A stretch of 64,000 nt of DNA from Aureimonas fodinaquatilis (GCF_008369445.1 NZ_VTWH01000001.1:1054001-1118000), one strand, 5' to 3'; positions 1 through 8,444 are shown, numbered from the stretch's first letter. Program-made: numbers and translations. The notes: generated by a model not told the origin, from the sequence alone.

Positions 1-614
1 GACAAAATATCGATATCTCGGGTGACAAGAGCGGATTTGGTTACAATTCCAACCGGGTGATTGGTCGCTTCCAGCACCTCCAATATCTGACGCATGATGC
101 CCCAGTCCTTTTCGACCGGCTGGTAGGGGTCTGTGTTGGTGCCAATTGCAATTGTGCGCACCTTGTAACCCGGCTTGGAAAGCTCTGCTTCAAGAAGGGA
201 GGCCGCATCGGGCTTGGCAAACAGCCGGGACTCAAAGTCCAACCCGGGTGAGAGGCCCATATAGGCATGGCTTGGGCGCGCAAAACAGTAGATGCAACCA
301 TGCTCGCAACCGCGATATGGGTTGATGGACCGGTCAAAAGAAATATCGGGCGATGAATTGCGTGTGATAATTGTTTTCGGCTTTTCGACCTGAACCTCGG
401 TTTTGAATGCCGGAAGATCCTCAAGACTGTCCCAACCATCATCAAAGCTGGCATGGCTGAAGGGCTCAAACCTGCCAGATGGATTCAGTGCGGAACCGCG
501 CCCGCGCCGTCTGTCAAACCCAATGCGCAGGCCGGATTGCGCCACAATATAGTCCGCCATATCCATATTGCCGGAGGCGAAGGCTGCACGGTCTGCCGTT
601 GATATTTCCCGCAT
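1..614 (-). CDS. PA0069-family radical SAM protein, N-terminal part
   Basis: The reading frame runs off the left edge of the window, so only the first 204 codons are present. The protein begins MREISTADRAAF and has the iron-sulfur motif C-x3-C-x2-C (CEHGCIYC, Cys103, Cys107, Cys110) preceded by SINPYRG, then a segment reading IAIGTNTDPYQPVEK. This is the layout of the PA0069/Rv2578c group of radical SAM proteins, which resemble spore photoproduct lyase in the core but have no settled substrate. A 4Fe-4S cluster and S-adenosylmethionine chemistry follow from the family. The ATG at 614 is the first start in frame. The gene is divergent from the glycosyltransferase-like gene, with a 114-bp gap that should hold both promoters. 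Confidence 0.88.
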   Translation of the reverse strand, partial: MREISTADRAAFASGNMDMADYIVAQSGLRIGFDRRRGRGSALNPSGRFEPFSHASFDDGWDSLEDLPAFKTEVQVEKPKTIITRNSSPDISFDRSINPYRGCEHGCIYCFARPSHAYMGLSPGLDFESRLFAKPDAASLLEAELSKPGYKVRTIAIGTNTDPYQPVEKDWGIMRQILEVLEATNHPVGIVTKSALVTRDIDIL

Positions 615-728
615 GGTCAAATCCTTGGAGAACAGACCTGATAAATAGTACGCGCATCAGAACAAATCAAGAACACGCATTAGAAAGGTGATCTGGATTT
701 CTTTTTGAAGCTGGGCTATTCGAAGATC

Positions 729-1283
729 ATGTTGTCTGTGTTGATCGAAGCTCGCGATGAGCCAATCCTTCTTTCCGCAACTCTGTCGGCGCTGGTACCG
801 GGCGCTGTAGAAGGGCTTGTGGCTGATGTGGTGGTGGTGGACCGGGGAATGGGTGTTTCGGCCCTGCGGGTGGCTGAAGACGCAGGCTGCCAGGTGCGCA
901 CGGAAACACTGTCCGAATGCCTGACCATGGCGAAATGTGATTGGGTCATGCTTCTGGAGTGCGGATCCAAACCGCTGCGCGGCTGGGTGGATGCCGTTTC
1001 ACATTTTCTGGGCGATGCAGCCGAAGGCGCTGCAAACCGACAGGCTGCGCGGTTTCGTGTTGCGCGGCAGGACAGATCGTCGCTTTGGCAGGGGCTGCGT
1101 CTGCGGCGCAATCTGCTGTCCGGCGGGCTTATTCTGCGCAAGCGTGATGGCGTGGCCTTTGCGCGTTCGGTGGGTGAGCCGGCGGGTCTGGTACGGCTGG
1201 CACGCCCGCAATTGCTGGATGCCGATATTCGCATAAGGCCGGCACAGGGTGAACCCAAACTGCCGCAGCGTCTGTCCCAATAA
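729..1283 (+). CDS. Small glycosyltransferase family A-like protein
   Basis: The 184-residue protein opens with MLSVLIEARDEP and continues through a hydrophobic strand, DVVVVDRG, and then CDWVMLLECG. This matches the nucleotide-binding N-terminal half of family 2 (GT-A fold) glycosyltransferases, where a sugar-nucleotide site and a DxD-like position would be expected; no clear DxD is visible. It is shorter than true GT2 enzymes and no acceptor can be inferred. Comparable short proteins sit beside moaB in related genomes, as I remember. The ATG at 729 gives the expected family-like N-terminus; a TTG at 705 in the same frame is an alternative. The gene ends 5 bp from the stop of the convergent moaB. 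Confidence 0.65.
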   Translation: MLSVLIEARDEPILLSATLSALVPGAVEGLVADVVVVDRGMGVSALRVAEDAGCQVRTETLSECLTMAKCDWVMLLECGSKPLRGWVDAVSHFLGDAAEGAANRQAARFRVARQDRSSLWQGLRLRRNLLSGGLILRKRDGVAFARSVGEPAGLVRLARPQLLDADIRIRPAQGEPKLPQRLSQ

Positions 1284-1288
1284 AGATT

Positions 1289-1819
1289 TCAGGATAAGCG
1301 GGAGTGTCCGAGCCGTGGCATGATCTCGACGAAGTTGCAGGGCTTGTGGCGGTGATCCAGTTGCGCCAGCAGAATTTTATCCCATGCGTCACGGCATGCT
1401 CCCGGGGAGCCGGGCAGCACAAACACAAAAGTTGATGAAATGACGCCGGCGGTGGCGCGCGATTGCACAGTGGAAACGCCGATCGTATCAAAGGATACGC
1501 GGTGAAACACAGCCGAGAAACCATCAATCCGCTTGTCGAACAGCGGCTCCAGTGCATCGGGCGTTACGTCTCGGTCCGTCAGGCCTGTTCCGCCTGTTGT
1601 CAGAACCACATCAACTGACGGGTCTTTGGCCCATCCCGTGACGGCCTCGCGAATAGCCGCAATGTCGTCAGCGACAATTCTGCGGTCGGCCAGCTTGTGC
1701 CCGGCCGCCTCAAGCCTGTCAGTCAACGTATCGCCAGATCGGTCGTCTGCCCTTGTACGGGTGTCCGAAATTGTCAGCACGGCGATGGAAAGCGGAATGA
1801 ACTCGCGTTCTTTGGTCAT
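1289..1819 (-). CDS. moaB: Molybdopterin adenylyltransferase / MoaB-like protein
   Basis: This 176-residue protein has the MoaB/MogA (MPT-binding) fold. It carries SIAVLTISDTRT near the N-terminus, VVLTTGGTGLTDRDVTPDA in the middle and FVLPGSPGACRDAWD near the end, the signature that adenylylates molybdopterin before molybdenum insertion. Whether it is catalytically MogA-like or a MoaB paralogue is not decided by sequence alone. The frame is open further upstream to 1996, but the start at 1819 (MTKEREFIPLS) gives the normal family length and removes an overlap with ispE. It lies 16 bp downstream of ispE and is probably co-transcribed with it. Confidence 0.9.
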   Translation of the reverse strand: MTKEREFIPLSIAVLTISDTRTRADDRSGDTLTDRLEAAGHKLADRRIVADDIAAIREAVTGWAKDPSVDVVLTTGGTGLTDRDVTPDALEPLFDKRIDGFSAVFHRVSFDTIGVSTVQSRATAGVISSTFVFVLPGSPGACRDAWDKILLAQLDHRHKPCNFVEIMPRLGHSRLS

Positions 1820-1835
1820 GCCGTGGCCTTTCAAT

Positions 1836-2753
1836 TCAGAGGGTTGTTGTCGCTTTAACCCACCACGCAGGGTGGCTGTGTGCCAGCGTTCTGGCTGCAT
1901 GATCTGCAGCCTGCCCGGTTTCGAAAATTCCAAACACGGTTGCACCGGAACCGGACATCCGGGAAAGCCGCGCGCCGGCAAAATCCAAAGCCGCAAGTGC
2001 AGTCAGAATTTCTGGTGCCAGTTGCGAAGCGGGCAGTTGCAGATCGTTGCGTGAAGCCGCAAGAAATGCCAGCAGTTCGCTGGCAGTTGCAAAGCCGATA
2101 TCCGGCACCGGCTGCATCGGTGCGTTGTTTCGCTGTTCCAGCCGGCCGAAAATGACCGGCGTGGACACCGCAATCCCCGGATTGACCATGACAATGGGCA
2201 AGCGTGGCATGTTTGGCAGCGGTTGCAGGTTCTCACCAACACCCCGCGCTATTGCTGGCTGCTGAAGCAGGCACATTGGAACATCAGCGCCCAATTGCAC
2301 ACAGGCCGTTGCGACGTGAATCTGAGCAGGCTTCGGAAGGCCGGGCAGAAGCATGCGCAAAAGCGCCGCCGCATCTGCCGAGCCGCCACCGATACCAGAC
2401 GCTACGGGAAGATTCTTGCGCAGGTGGATGGCCAGAGGCGGCACCAATGAAGCGCATTGCGATGCTGCAGTCCGCAAAAGGGTCAGTGCCTGGTGCAGGA
2501 TGTTCGGGCCACCCTGCAGGGAGCCGGCAAAGGGGCCAGAAATGTCCAGTGTGTCGGCGGGGGCAGAAGAAATCGTCAGCTCGTCGCCTGTCTCCACAAA
2601 GACCACCAGACTTTCCAGCAGGTGATATCCGTCTGCCCGGCGCCCGACCACATGCAGCGACAGGTTCAGCTTGGCGCAGGCTGTTGCCGATCTTTCAATG
2701 CCGGGCTTCAAATCAATTCCCGGCACGGGTGCCTCAGTTAGCGCTTGTGTCAT
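1836..2753 (-). CDS. ispE: 4-diphosphocytidyl-2-C-methyl-D-erythritol kinase
   Basis: IspE phosphorylates the 2-hydroxyl of CDP-methylerythritol with ATP in the MEP isoprenoid pathway. The 305-residue protein is a GHMP kinase: AKLNLSLHVVGRRADGYH near residue 28 holds the substrate-binding part, and PVASGIGGGSADAAALLR near residue 115 is the glycine-rich ATP loop. RMSGSGATVFGIF near the C-terminus is the third GHMP motif. The start overlaps the last 20 bp of the upstream TPR gene, which indicates translational coupling. Other MEP genes in the window are dxs and ispH. Confidence 0.95.
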   Translation of the reverse strand: MTQALTEAPVPGIDLKPGIERSATACAKLNLSLHVVGRRADGYHLLESLVVFVETGDELTISSAPADTLDISGPFAGSLQGGPNILHQALTLLRTAASQCASLVPPLAIHLRKNLPVASGIGGGSADAAALLRMLLPGLPKPAQIHVATACVQLGADVPMCLLQQPAIARGVGENLQPLPNMPRLPIVMVNPGIAVSTPVIFGRLEQRNNAPMQPVPDIGFATASELLAFLAASRNDLQLPASQLAPEILTALAALDFAGARLSRMSGSGATVFGIFETGQAADHAARTLAHSHPAWWVKATTTL

Positions 2754-4569
2754 CTGCTGGCTGATCGGCCAAAGCGCGCTTTTCCGGTAGCGGCTTATCA
2801 GGTGCGGTTTCGCCGGAATCCTCTTTCGCCGGGGTCAGGCCGTTTTCAAGCTTTTCCTTGATATCGGCCACCACATTGTCTTCCGGTGCGGGGGTGCCGT
2901 CCAATGCACGCTGCCATTGAAAACGGGCTTCGCGGAAACGCTCCACCTGCCAATAGGCATCGCCAAGATGGTCGTTGATGGTTGGGTCCGAAGGAGTGAT
3001 GAGCACTGCACGTTCAAGCTGTGTCACCGCATCGTCATAGCGGCCCAGGCGGTAGTAAGCCCAGCCCAGTGAATCGATGATATATCCATCATTGGGGCGC
3101 AGCCGCACGGCCTTGCGGATCATGTCCAGACCTTCATCGAGATTGCGGTCCATATCGACCAGCGAATAACCCAGATAGTTCAAGACCTGTGGCTGATCAG
3201 GTGAAAGCTCCAGCGCTTTGCGAAAGTTTGGTTCAGCCTTGTCCCACTCTTTCAAACGTTCAAACGCAATGCCGGTCTGGTAATAAATGTTCCAATTCTG
3301 AGGGCCGTTCTCGGGTGCCAGCTCAAGAGCGCGGGCCAGAATTTCCGAGGATTTGGTATATTCCTTGTCGGCGGAAAGCACGTCAGCATAGGCGAGGTGC
3401 GACTGCAAATCCTCAGGGTGATCTGCAATAGCCTTTGCCAGAAGAGTCTTGCCCTCTTCCTTGCGGTCAGAGAACCAGAGATCCAGTCCCATTTGCAGAT
3501 CCGCCGTGCGGCGATAGGCCGAGTTTTCCGGAATCTGCTCATAATAGCGAATTGCGCGGTCGATCTGCTTGCCCTGCTCGGCACTGGCTGCCAGAGAGCT
3601 CAGCAGTTTGGGGGATGAGTTTTCGTTCAGGGCGTCGGCAAGCTGAAAATAGAGCAGGGCAACCTGTTGGCCGTCACCACGATTGATCACCTGACCGAGC
3701 ACAAACAGCGCCTCCGCCGCGCCTTCCTGCACGGTGGCAACAGGCGGTTGCACGGTTTCCTTCGCCTCAATGGCTTTGTTCAGAAACAGAAGCGGATCAT
3801 AGGCCGGAGCCAGAGCCAGACCATATTCAGTGCCAGCGAGAGCGGCCTCTGTATTGCCTGCCGCAAGTTCAATTCGGCCCATGGCCTCAGAGGCGGCAAG
3901 GTAGGTGTCAGGCGATGTCTGCACCGAGGATTTGTCATCCAGCAAAATCTTCAGAACCCGCCGGGCTTCATCCGGCTGACCGGAATAATCGTAAATCAGG
4001 CCCTTTTGATAGAGATTGAAAATCGCGAACCATGGCGGGCCTTTCAACTCATCAAGGCGGCGAATGGCACCTTCACTATCGCCTTTGCCAACTTGAGCCC
4101 AGGCGGACAGGTGGCCGAGCAGCAACTGGTCCAGTTCGCTGGAGTCGGACAGATCGAAATGATTGATCGCTGCGTCGTATTCGCCATCACGCAGGGCTTC
4201 AATGCCAAGGGCAATGCGGGCAACTTTTCCGGCGTCGCTGTCATCGAGCAGTTTTGAAGCAAGTTCGGCGCCCTGGTCAAACCGGCCATCGGCCAAAAAG
4301 GCAAACATGGCTTCCACCTGCACGGGGCGGGCGGTTGGATCAATGGTCAGGGCTTTTTCGTAGTAGCGACTGGCTTCATCCAGCGCGCCTTCGGACTGGG
4401 CGGCTTTTGCGGCAAGGTAGGCGCCGGAAAGGGACTGAGCGTTTATTCCGGGCTCGGCGCGGGCCAGATGCGGGGTTTCGTTTTTGCTGAGGGCCGAGGC
4501 GGGAAGGGGGAAAAGGAGGGCCGAGAGGGTCAGAGCCAGGGCGACTTTAAACGTACCGGATGTCTGCAC
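2734..4569 (-). CDS. Exported tetratricopeptide repeat protein
   Basis: The 611-residue protein begins with a classical signal peptide, with probable cleavage after residue 26 (PLPASA). Successive TPR helices follow: one pair near residues 50-85 (AKAAQSEGALDEASRYYEKAL), and a denser C-terminal set from about 420 to 580 with repeats such as NFRKALELSPDQPQVLNYLG and AVTQLERAVLITPSDPTIND. TPRs mediate protein-protein contacts, so a periplasmic or outer-membrane-associated scaffold is likely; the partner is unknown. The start is GTG, with AGAGGA about 10 bases upstream. It heads the TPR-ispE-moaB operon. The link to isoprenoid synthesis is positional only. Confidence 0.88.
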   Translation of the reverse strand: MQTSGTFKVALALTLSALLFPLPASALSKNETPHLARAEPGINAQSLSGAYLAAKAAQSEGALDEASRYYEKALTIDPTARPVQVEAMFAFLADGRFDQGAELASKLLDDSDAGKVARIALGIEALRDGEYDAAINHFDLSDSSELDQLLLGHLSAWAQVGKGDSEGAIRRLDELKGPPWFAIFNLYQKGLIYDYSGQPDEARRVLKILLDDKSSVQTSPDTYLAASEAMGRIELAAGNTEAALAGTEYGLALAPAYDPLLFLNKAIEAKETVQPPVATVQEGAAEALFVLGQVINRGDGQQVALLYFQLADALNENSSPKLLSSLAASAEQGKQIDRAIRYYEQIPENSAYRRTADLQMGLDLWFSDRKEEGKTLLAKAIADHPEDLQSHLAYADVLSADKEYTKSSEILARALELAPENGPQNWNIYYQTGIAFERLKEWDKAEPNFRKALELSPDQPQVLNYLGYSLVDMDRNLDEGLDMIRKAVRLRPNDGYIIDSLGWAYYRLGRYDDAVTQLERAVLITPSDPTINDHLGDAYWQVERFREARFQWQRALDGTPAPEDNVVADIKEKLENGLTPAKEDSGETAPDKPLPEKRALADQPADDTSAN

Positions 4570-4964
4570 GGGTTGCGTCCTCTTGGGCTGGAGAAGCCGT
4601 TTTGGTTTTTGAGCAAAGCTCGTTAGCTGTGATTATCAGCGGGTAGAATGACGTTTTTAGGGCTTATAGCATTTTGCAGCCAGACGGAATCGTCTGGCGT
4701 CGCATAAATGCGGTGAGAAAAGCCAATTTTGCAGCCAGACGGAATCGTCTGGCGTCGCATAAATGCGGTGAGAAAAGCCAATTTTGCAGCCAGACGGAAT
4801 CGTTTGGGGTCGCATAAATGCAGTGAGAAAGGCCAGTTTTGCAGCCAGAAAAACTCTTCCAACATCCCATAAATGCGGTGAGACATGCCAGCTTTCCAGC
4901 CAGACTGAACGGTCACGCCGCATCAAAACAGTGAGCAGATCGAAACTGCGGTCAGTGCTGCGGC
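4570..4964. other. Intergenic region between the TPR protein gene and the polyprenyl synthase gene
   Basis: This 395-bp stretch between two leftward genes has no credible gene. Most of it is the 55-bp tandem array described separately. The segment next to the TPR gene (4570-4671) should hold that gene's promoter and ribosome-binding site. Confidence 0.7.
4672..4945. repeat. Tandem array of about 4.8 units with 55-bp period, two hairpins per unit
   Basis: Units start with TTTTGCAGCC or a variant at 4672, 4727, 4782, 4837 and 4892, always 55 bp apart. The first two are essentially identical and the later ones diverge progressively. Each intact unit holds GCCAGACG-GAAT-CGTCTGGC (8-bp stem, 4-base loop) followed by CGCAT-AA-ATGCG (5-bp stem). 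The first stem is lost in unit 4 and only partly kept in unit 5. All three leftward frames stay open across it, but 55 is not divisible by 3 and the peptides just cycle the same repeat, so it is not a gene. Confidence 0.93.
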
Positions 4965-5978
4965 TTAATTGATTCGGTCGACGCAGAATTCGACAACATC
5001 GGCCAGAGCTTGTCGTGAAGGCGAAGGATCGAGCACATTCAGTGAGTCCATCGCTTCCCGACCATAGGCAATTGCGCGTTGGCGGGTTTCTTCCAGAGCG
5101 CCGTGCTTTTCCATCAACTGCATTGCGCGGGCAAGGGCTTGATCATCATTCGCGCCGTTTTCCATTGCATCGCGCCAGAAGGCGCGATCGTCCTCATTGC
5201 CTTTCTGGTAAGCCAGAATGACGGGAAGAGTGATTTTTCCTTCACGGAAATCATCGCCGACATTTTTTCCAAGGGCGGCAGATGTGCCGCCATAGTCCAG
5301 AATATCGTCAACAAGCTGGAAGGCGAGGCCCAAAGCGTTGCCATAGGCGCGCAAGCTGGCAATGTGCTCTTCACTTGCTTGGGCAATGACCGGCCCAACC
5401 TCGGTTGCGGCAGCAAAGAGTGCTGCGGTTTTGGCCTCGATCACCGCCAGATAATCAGCTTCCGTGGTGGTCATTTTCTGCGCAGCAGAAAGCTGCCAGA
5501 CTTCACCTTCGGCAATGACGGCAGATGCATTGGAAAGAATGGCAAGCGCGCGCAGAGAGCCGACTTCAACCATCATTTTGAAGGCCTGGCCGAGCAGATA
5601 GTCGCCTACAAGCACGCTGGCCTGATTGCCCCAGATCATGCGAGCAGTTTTTTTGCCGCGGCGCAGATCGCTTTCATCAACCACATCGTCGTGCAGCAGG
5701 GTGGCGGTGTGCAAAAATTCCACGCTGGCGGCAAGTTTGATATGCCCTTCGCCCGTATAGCCAAAGGCCTGTGCTGAGGCGAGTGTCAGCATCGGGCGAA
5801 GACGCTTTCCGCCCGAGGAAATGAGATGGTCCGCGATCTCTGGAATGAGTTCCACATTAGACCCGGCCATCGAAAGAATCAGCGCATTCACGCGGTCCAT
5901 GTCGGCGCGGGTCAGGTCCACGATGGACGTGATGGCCGGGCGGGCCGCAGCTTGGCTGACGGAATTTGCAACGCTCAC
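4965..5978 (-). CDS. ispB: Polyprenyl (probably octaprenyl/decaprenyl) diphosphate synthase
   Basis: This trans-prenyltransferase extends farnesyl diphosphate with isopentenyl units to make the ubiquinone side chain. The 337-residue protein has GGKRLRPML near residue 57, the first aspartate-rich motif as LLHDDVVDESDLRRG near 95, and the second as FQLVDDILDYGG near 223. Chain length cannot be read safely from the sequence. An open frame extends to 6293, but the GTG at 5978 is preceded by GGAG at 8-base spacing and gives the family N-terminus (SVANSVSQAAARP). The gene is divergent from the DUF2007 gene. Its product feeds ubiA, encoded at 19-20 kb. Confidence 0.93.
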   Translation of the reverse strand: MSVANSVSQAAARPAITSIVDLTRADMDRVNALILSMAGSNVELIPEIADHLISSGGKRLRPMLTLASAQAFGYTGEGHIKLAASVEFLHTATLLHDDVVDESDLRRGKKTARMIWGNQASVLVGDYLLGQAFKMMVEVGSLRALAILSNASAVIAEGEVWQLSAAQKMTTTEADYLAVIEAKTAALFAAATEVGPVIAQASEEHIASLRAYGNALGLAFQLVDDILDYGGTSAALGKNVGDDFREGKITLPVILAYQKGNEDDRAFWRDAMENGANDDQALARAMQLMEKHGALEETRQRAIAYGREAMDSLNVLDPSPSRQALADVVEFCVDRIN

Positions 5979-6117
5979 GATGTCACTCCGTTTGACATGC
6001 CGGGAATAAACATCAGCAGGGCGAGCGGCAAGCAGCAAGTTGGCATTTAACGCCCTATTCGCGATAAATGTGATGGAAGTTCTTGCAGAACCGGCAATTT
6101 TGGTGCCGAGTGCGGCC

Positions 6118-6336
6118 ATGGAAGAATTGTTACGATCCAATGATGCGGTTTTGATTTCGTTTGTCGAGGTGCTGCTGAAAGAGGCGGGCATCGGCCATTT
6201 CATTGCCGACTCGCATATGAGCATTCTGGATGGCTCAATAGGGGTCCTGCCGCGCCGGATCATGGTGGACAGTGACCGGGCAGAGGAGGCCAAGGCCCTG
6301 CTGGTGGAGGCTGACCTGGCCCATGAGCTGCGCTGA
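6118..6336 (+). CDS. DUF2007 family small protein
   Basis: The 72-residue protein (MEELLRSNDAVLISFVEVLLKEAGI) matches the DUF2007 pattern: a short alpha/beta unit ending in GVLPRRIMVDSDRAEEAKALL. These proteins are proposed to be signal-transducing or PII-like small domains, but no activity is established. An upstream frame exists from 6040, but the family begins at this methionine. It overlaps the following methyltransferase gene by 14 bp, which implies co-expression. Confidence 0.85.
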   Translation: MEELLRSNDAVLISFVEVLLKEAGIGHFIADSHMSILDGSIGVLPRRIMVDSDRAEEAKALLVEADLAHELR

Positions 6337-7105
6337 CACAGCTATTGCCACCCGGGTTGATGCATTCTGGCATGGCGCATTCTATCTGGCACAGCCGGTT
6401 GCCGTGGGGCACCGTTCCGGTTTGGATGCCATGCTGGTGGCTGCGTGCGTGCGGGCAGACTGGCAAGGCAAAGCGCTGGATATGGGGGCAGGAGCCGGAG
6501 CAATCGGCATTGCTGCGGCCACGCGCGCATCGGGCTTGACGGTAACGCTGGCCGAGCTGGATGATGCCATGGCGGTGGCGGCGCAGGAGTCGATTGCGCT
6601 GCCGCAGAATGCGGGTGTTTCAAGCCGCGTGACCTTCACACAGATTGACCTGACGGCGACGCGCATTGCGCGCGAGGCGGCAGGGCTAAGGGACGGCGCG
6701 TTTGACTATGTGCTGACCAATCCACCATTTTACGCTCATGACCACCGCGCTTCGCCGGACGACGTGCGACGGGCGGCATTGTCGATGCCGGATGACGAAT
6801 TCTTGCTGCGCTGGATCAGCGTTGCAGCAGGGCTGTGCCGGATCGGCGGGCAAATGGTGATGGTGCTGCAACCCGACAATCTCACCCAGGTGCTGGCCGC
6901 GCTTCCGGGGAGGTTCGGCAAAGTTTCCATTCGCCCGGTGCACACGCGCCCCGGCACTGCTGCAAGCCGCATTCTATTGGCCGGTGTGCGCGGCTCTCGA
7001 GCGCCACTGCGCATTTTGCCGGAACTTGCGCTGCGCAATGGCGAAGGGTCGCTCAATCCACAAGCTCAGGCGCTGGGCGCAGGCACGTTGCAACTGGATG
7101 TTTGA
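6323..7105 (+). CDS. SAM-dependent methyltransferase, TrmN6/HemK-like
   Basis: The 260-residue protein has the SAM-binding motif I as ALDMGAGAGAIGIAAA near residue 52 and the adenine/glutamine N-methyltransferase signature NPPF (YVLTNPPFYAH) near 134. NPPF identifies the N6-adenine or glutamine-N5 group. The whole-protein organisation resembles TrmN6 (tRNA1Val A37 methylation), which is the best guess but not proven. It starts inside the end of the DUF2007 gene (ATG at 6323, overlap 14 bp). The downstream S49 peptidase gene starts 70 bp later in the same direction. Confidence 0.85.
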   Translation: MSCADTAIATRVDAFWHGAFYLAQPVAVGHRSGLDAMLVAACVRADWQGKALDMGAGAGAIGIAAATRASGLTVTLAELDDAMAVAAQESIALPQNAGVSSRVTFTQIDLTATRIAREAAGLRDGAFDYVLTNPPFYAHDHRASPDDVRRAALSMPDDEFLLRWISVAAGLCRIGGQMVMVLQPDNLTQVLAALPGRFGKVSIRPVHTRPGTAASRILLAGVRGSRAPLRILPELALRNGEGSLNPQAQALGAGTLQLDV

Positions 7106-7175
7106 CGGCATTTGCGCCAGGGGCCTGCAATGCCTATCTGCACACAGACGACAATAGAAAGAGAAGAGTCGCCGC

Positions 7176-8027
7176 GTGGCCAGATTTGTTCAAAAGCTTT
7201 TACCCAAGCGTTTCCGCAAGAAAAAAGTGCTGATACCTGTTGTGCGGTTGCACGGTGCCATAATGGCTGGCAGCGCCGGCATGGGGCGACAGTCTGTTTC
7301 CATGGCAGCGGTGGCACCGCTTCTCAAAAAAGCGTTTGAGCGTTCCAAAGCGCCAGTTGTTGCGATTGAGGTGAATTCTCCCGGCGGCTCGCCTGTGCAG
7401 TCGCGGCTGATTTATCGACGCATTCGTGAACTGGCTGCCAAGCACGACAAGAAGGTGCTGGTATTCTGCGAAGATGTTGCTGCGTCTGGCGGCTATATGA
7501 TTGCCTGTGCGGGCGATGAAATCATCGCTGATCCTTCCAGCATTGTCGGATCTATCGGTGTGGTGTCCGGCGGGTTTGGTTTTGTGGACCTGATCCGGCG
7601 CATCGGCGTGGAACGGCGCGTTTACACTGCCGGTCAGAACAAGGCGACGCTGGACCCGTTCCAGCCTGAAAAGCCTGAAGATGTAGCGCATTTGAAAAGC
7701 TTGCAACTGGATATACATGCCATTTTCATTGATCTTGTGCGCAAAAGCCGGGGCGACAAACTGGCCAATGACCCTGAATTGTTCTCGGGCCTCTTCTGGT
7801 CCGGCGGCAAGGGGCTGGAGCTTGGCCTGGTAGACAGGTTGGGCGATCTGCACGGAGTGTTGACCGAGCGTTTCGGCGAAGACGTCGAGCTGGAGGTTAT
7901 TCAGGCGAAGAAGGGCTTTTTCAGCGGGCTGGTTGGGTTTGGTGCTGAAGCCAGGAGTGCTGCGCTGGTGCGCAACCTTGCAGACGTGGCCGAGGAAAAA
8001 TCGCTCTGGGGGCGATACGGCCTGTAA
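7176..8027 (+). CDS. sppA: S49 family serine peptidase (SppA/SohB-like)
   Basis: This 283-residue protein belongs to the Ser-Lys dyad signal peptide peptidases that degrade leader peptides at the membrane. Ser104 sits in VAASGGYMIACAGDEI and Lys156 in TAGQNKATLDPF; the 52-residue spacing equals that of the Bacillus SppA dyad. The short N-terminal stretch (MARFVQKLLPKRFRKKKVLIPVV) is basic with little hydrophobic length, so a clear membrane anchor is missing and a peripheral or cytoplasmic location is possible. The start is GTG, with AGAGAAGAG upstream. A perfect 16-bp inverted repeat lies 77 bp after the stop. Confidence 0.9.
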   Translation: MARFVQKLLPKRFRKKKVLIPVVRLHGAIMAGSAGMGRQSVSMAAVAPLLKKAFERSKAPVVAIEVNSPGGSPVQSRLIYRRIRELAAKHDKKVLVFCEDVAASGGYMIACAGDEIIADPSSIVGSIGVVSGGFGFVDLIRRIGVERRVYTAGQNKATLDPFQPEKPEDVAHLKSLQLDIHAIFIDLVRKSRGDKLANDPELFSGLFWSGGKGLELGLVDRLGDLHGVLTERFGEDVELEVIQAKKGFFSGLVGFGAEARSAALVRNLADVAEEKSLWGRYGL

Positions 8028-8104
8028 GGGCTGGCATTTTTCAGTTTTGTGAAGCGCTTTGCCTTGCTTTCGTACCAATGGCGGGTGAAGCTGTTTTTCA
8101 ATCC

Positions 8105-8144
8105 AGGGCATTTCATTTGATCCTTAAGTCAAATGAAATGCCCT
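8105..8144. terminator. Perfect 16-bp inverted repeat after sppA
   Basis: AGGGCATTTCATTTGA (8105-8120) is followed by an 8-base spacer and its exact reverse complement (8129-8144). The stem is A/T-rich and is not followed by a clean T tract, so it is not a canonical rho-independent terminator. It may still end sppA transcription, or be a recombination remnant or protein site. It stands immediately before the first dispersed palindromic element. Confidence 0.6.
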
Positions 8145-8154
8145 GACGCCTTGT

Positions 8155-8206
8155 TTCGTCGCATTGTCTGGTCGTTGAAACAGTACCGTTTCAACCAGAA
8201 ATGCTC
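8155..8206 (+). repeat. Dispersed palindromic element, copy 1
   Basis: This copy carries the family order TCGCATTGTCT, then GTTGAAAC-AGTACC-GTTTCAAC, then AGAAATGCTCC. Its AAATGC end lies 12 bp before the start codon of the small membrane protein. The next copies lie 240 and 300 bp further on in the same orientation. Confidence 0.85.
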
Positions 8207-8218
8207 CAGTGGAAAGCC

Positions 8219-8413
8219 ATGGTTAGTCTGATGCCACCTCTGATTTTGCTGGGCCTTGTGGGAGCCGCTGCCTATTATGGTGTGCGGCGCATGCAGAAAG
8301 AGGCTGCACGTCTGTCTGCGCGCAACCGGCAAACCGAAGCAGAGCTGAAAAATCAGGCTCATGGCACATTGGTGCGCGGCGAGGATGGAGTGTATCGGCC
8401 CAACATCGATTGA
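8219..8413 (+). CDS. Small single-pass membrane protein
   Basis: The 64-residue protein (MVSLMPPLILLGLVGAAAYYG) has one N-terminal transmembrane helix (about residues 4-22), a basic cytoplasmic turn (RRMQKEAARLSARNR), then a polar tail ending GEDGVYRPNID. No enzymatic domain is visible. The ending resembles small uncharacterised inner-membrane proteins found before glyQ in related bacteria, as I recall. An upstream ATG at 8201 lies inside the repeat element; the ATG at 8219 has GTGGAAAG before it and is preferred. It lies between two groups of the dispersed palindrome. Confidence 0.75.
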   Translation: MVSLMPPLILLGLVGAAAYYGVRRMQKEAARLSARNRQTEAELKNQAHGTLVRGEDGVYRPNID

Positions 8414-8444
8414 GCCTTGCAACTGTCGGAAGCTGCTCCTCACC

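Noticed and set aside
3667-4257. Long open frame (196 codons) opposite the TPR gene.
   Set aside because: It is antisense to a well-supported gene and has no signature; it reflects GC-rich codon bias.
4623-4926. Three leftward reading frames of 68-97 codons across the 55-bp array.
   Set aside because: All three frames read the same repeat because 55 is not a multiple of 3; no ribosome-binding site or family likeness is seen. They arise from lack of stop codons in the unit.
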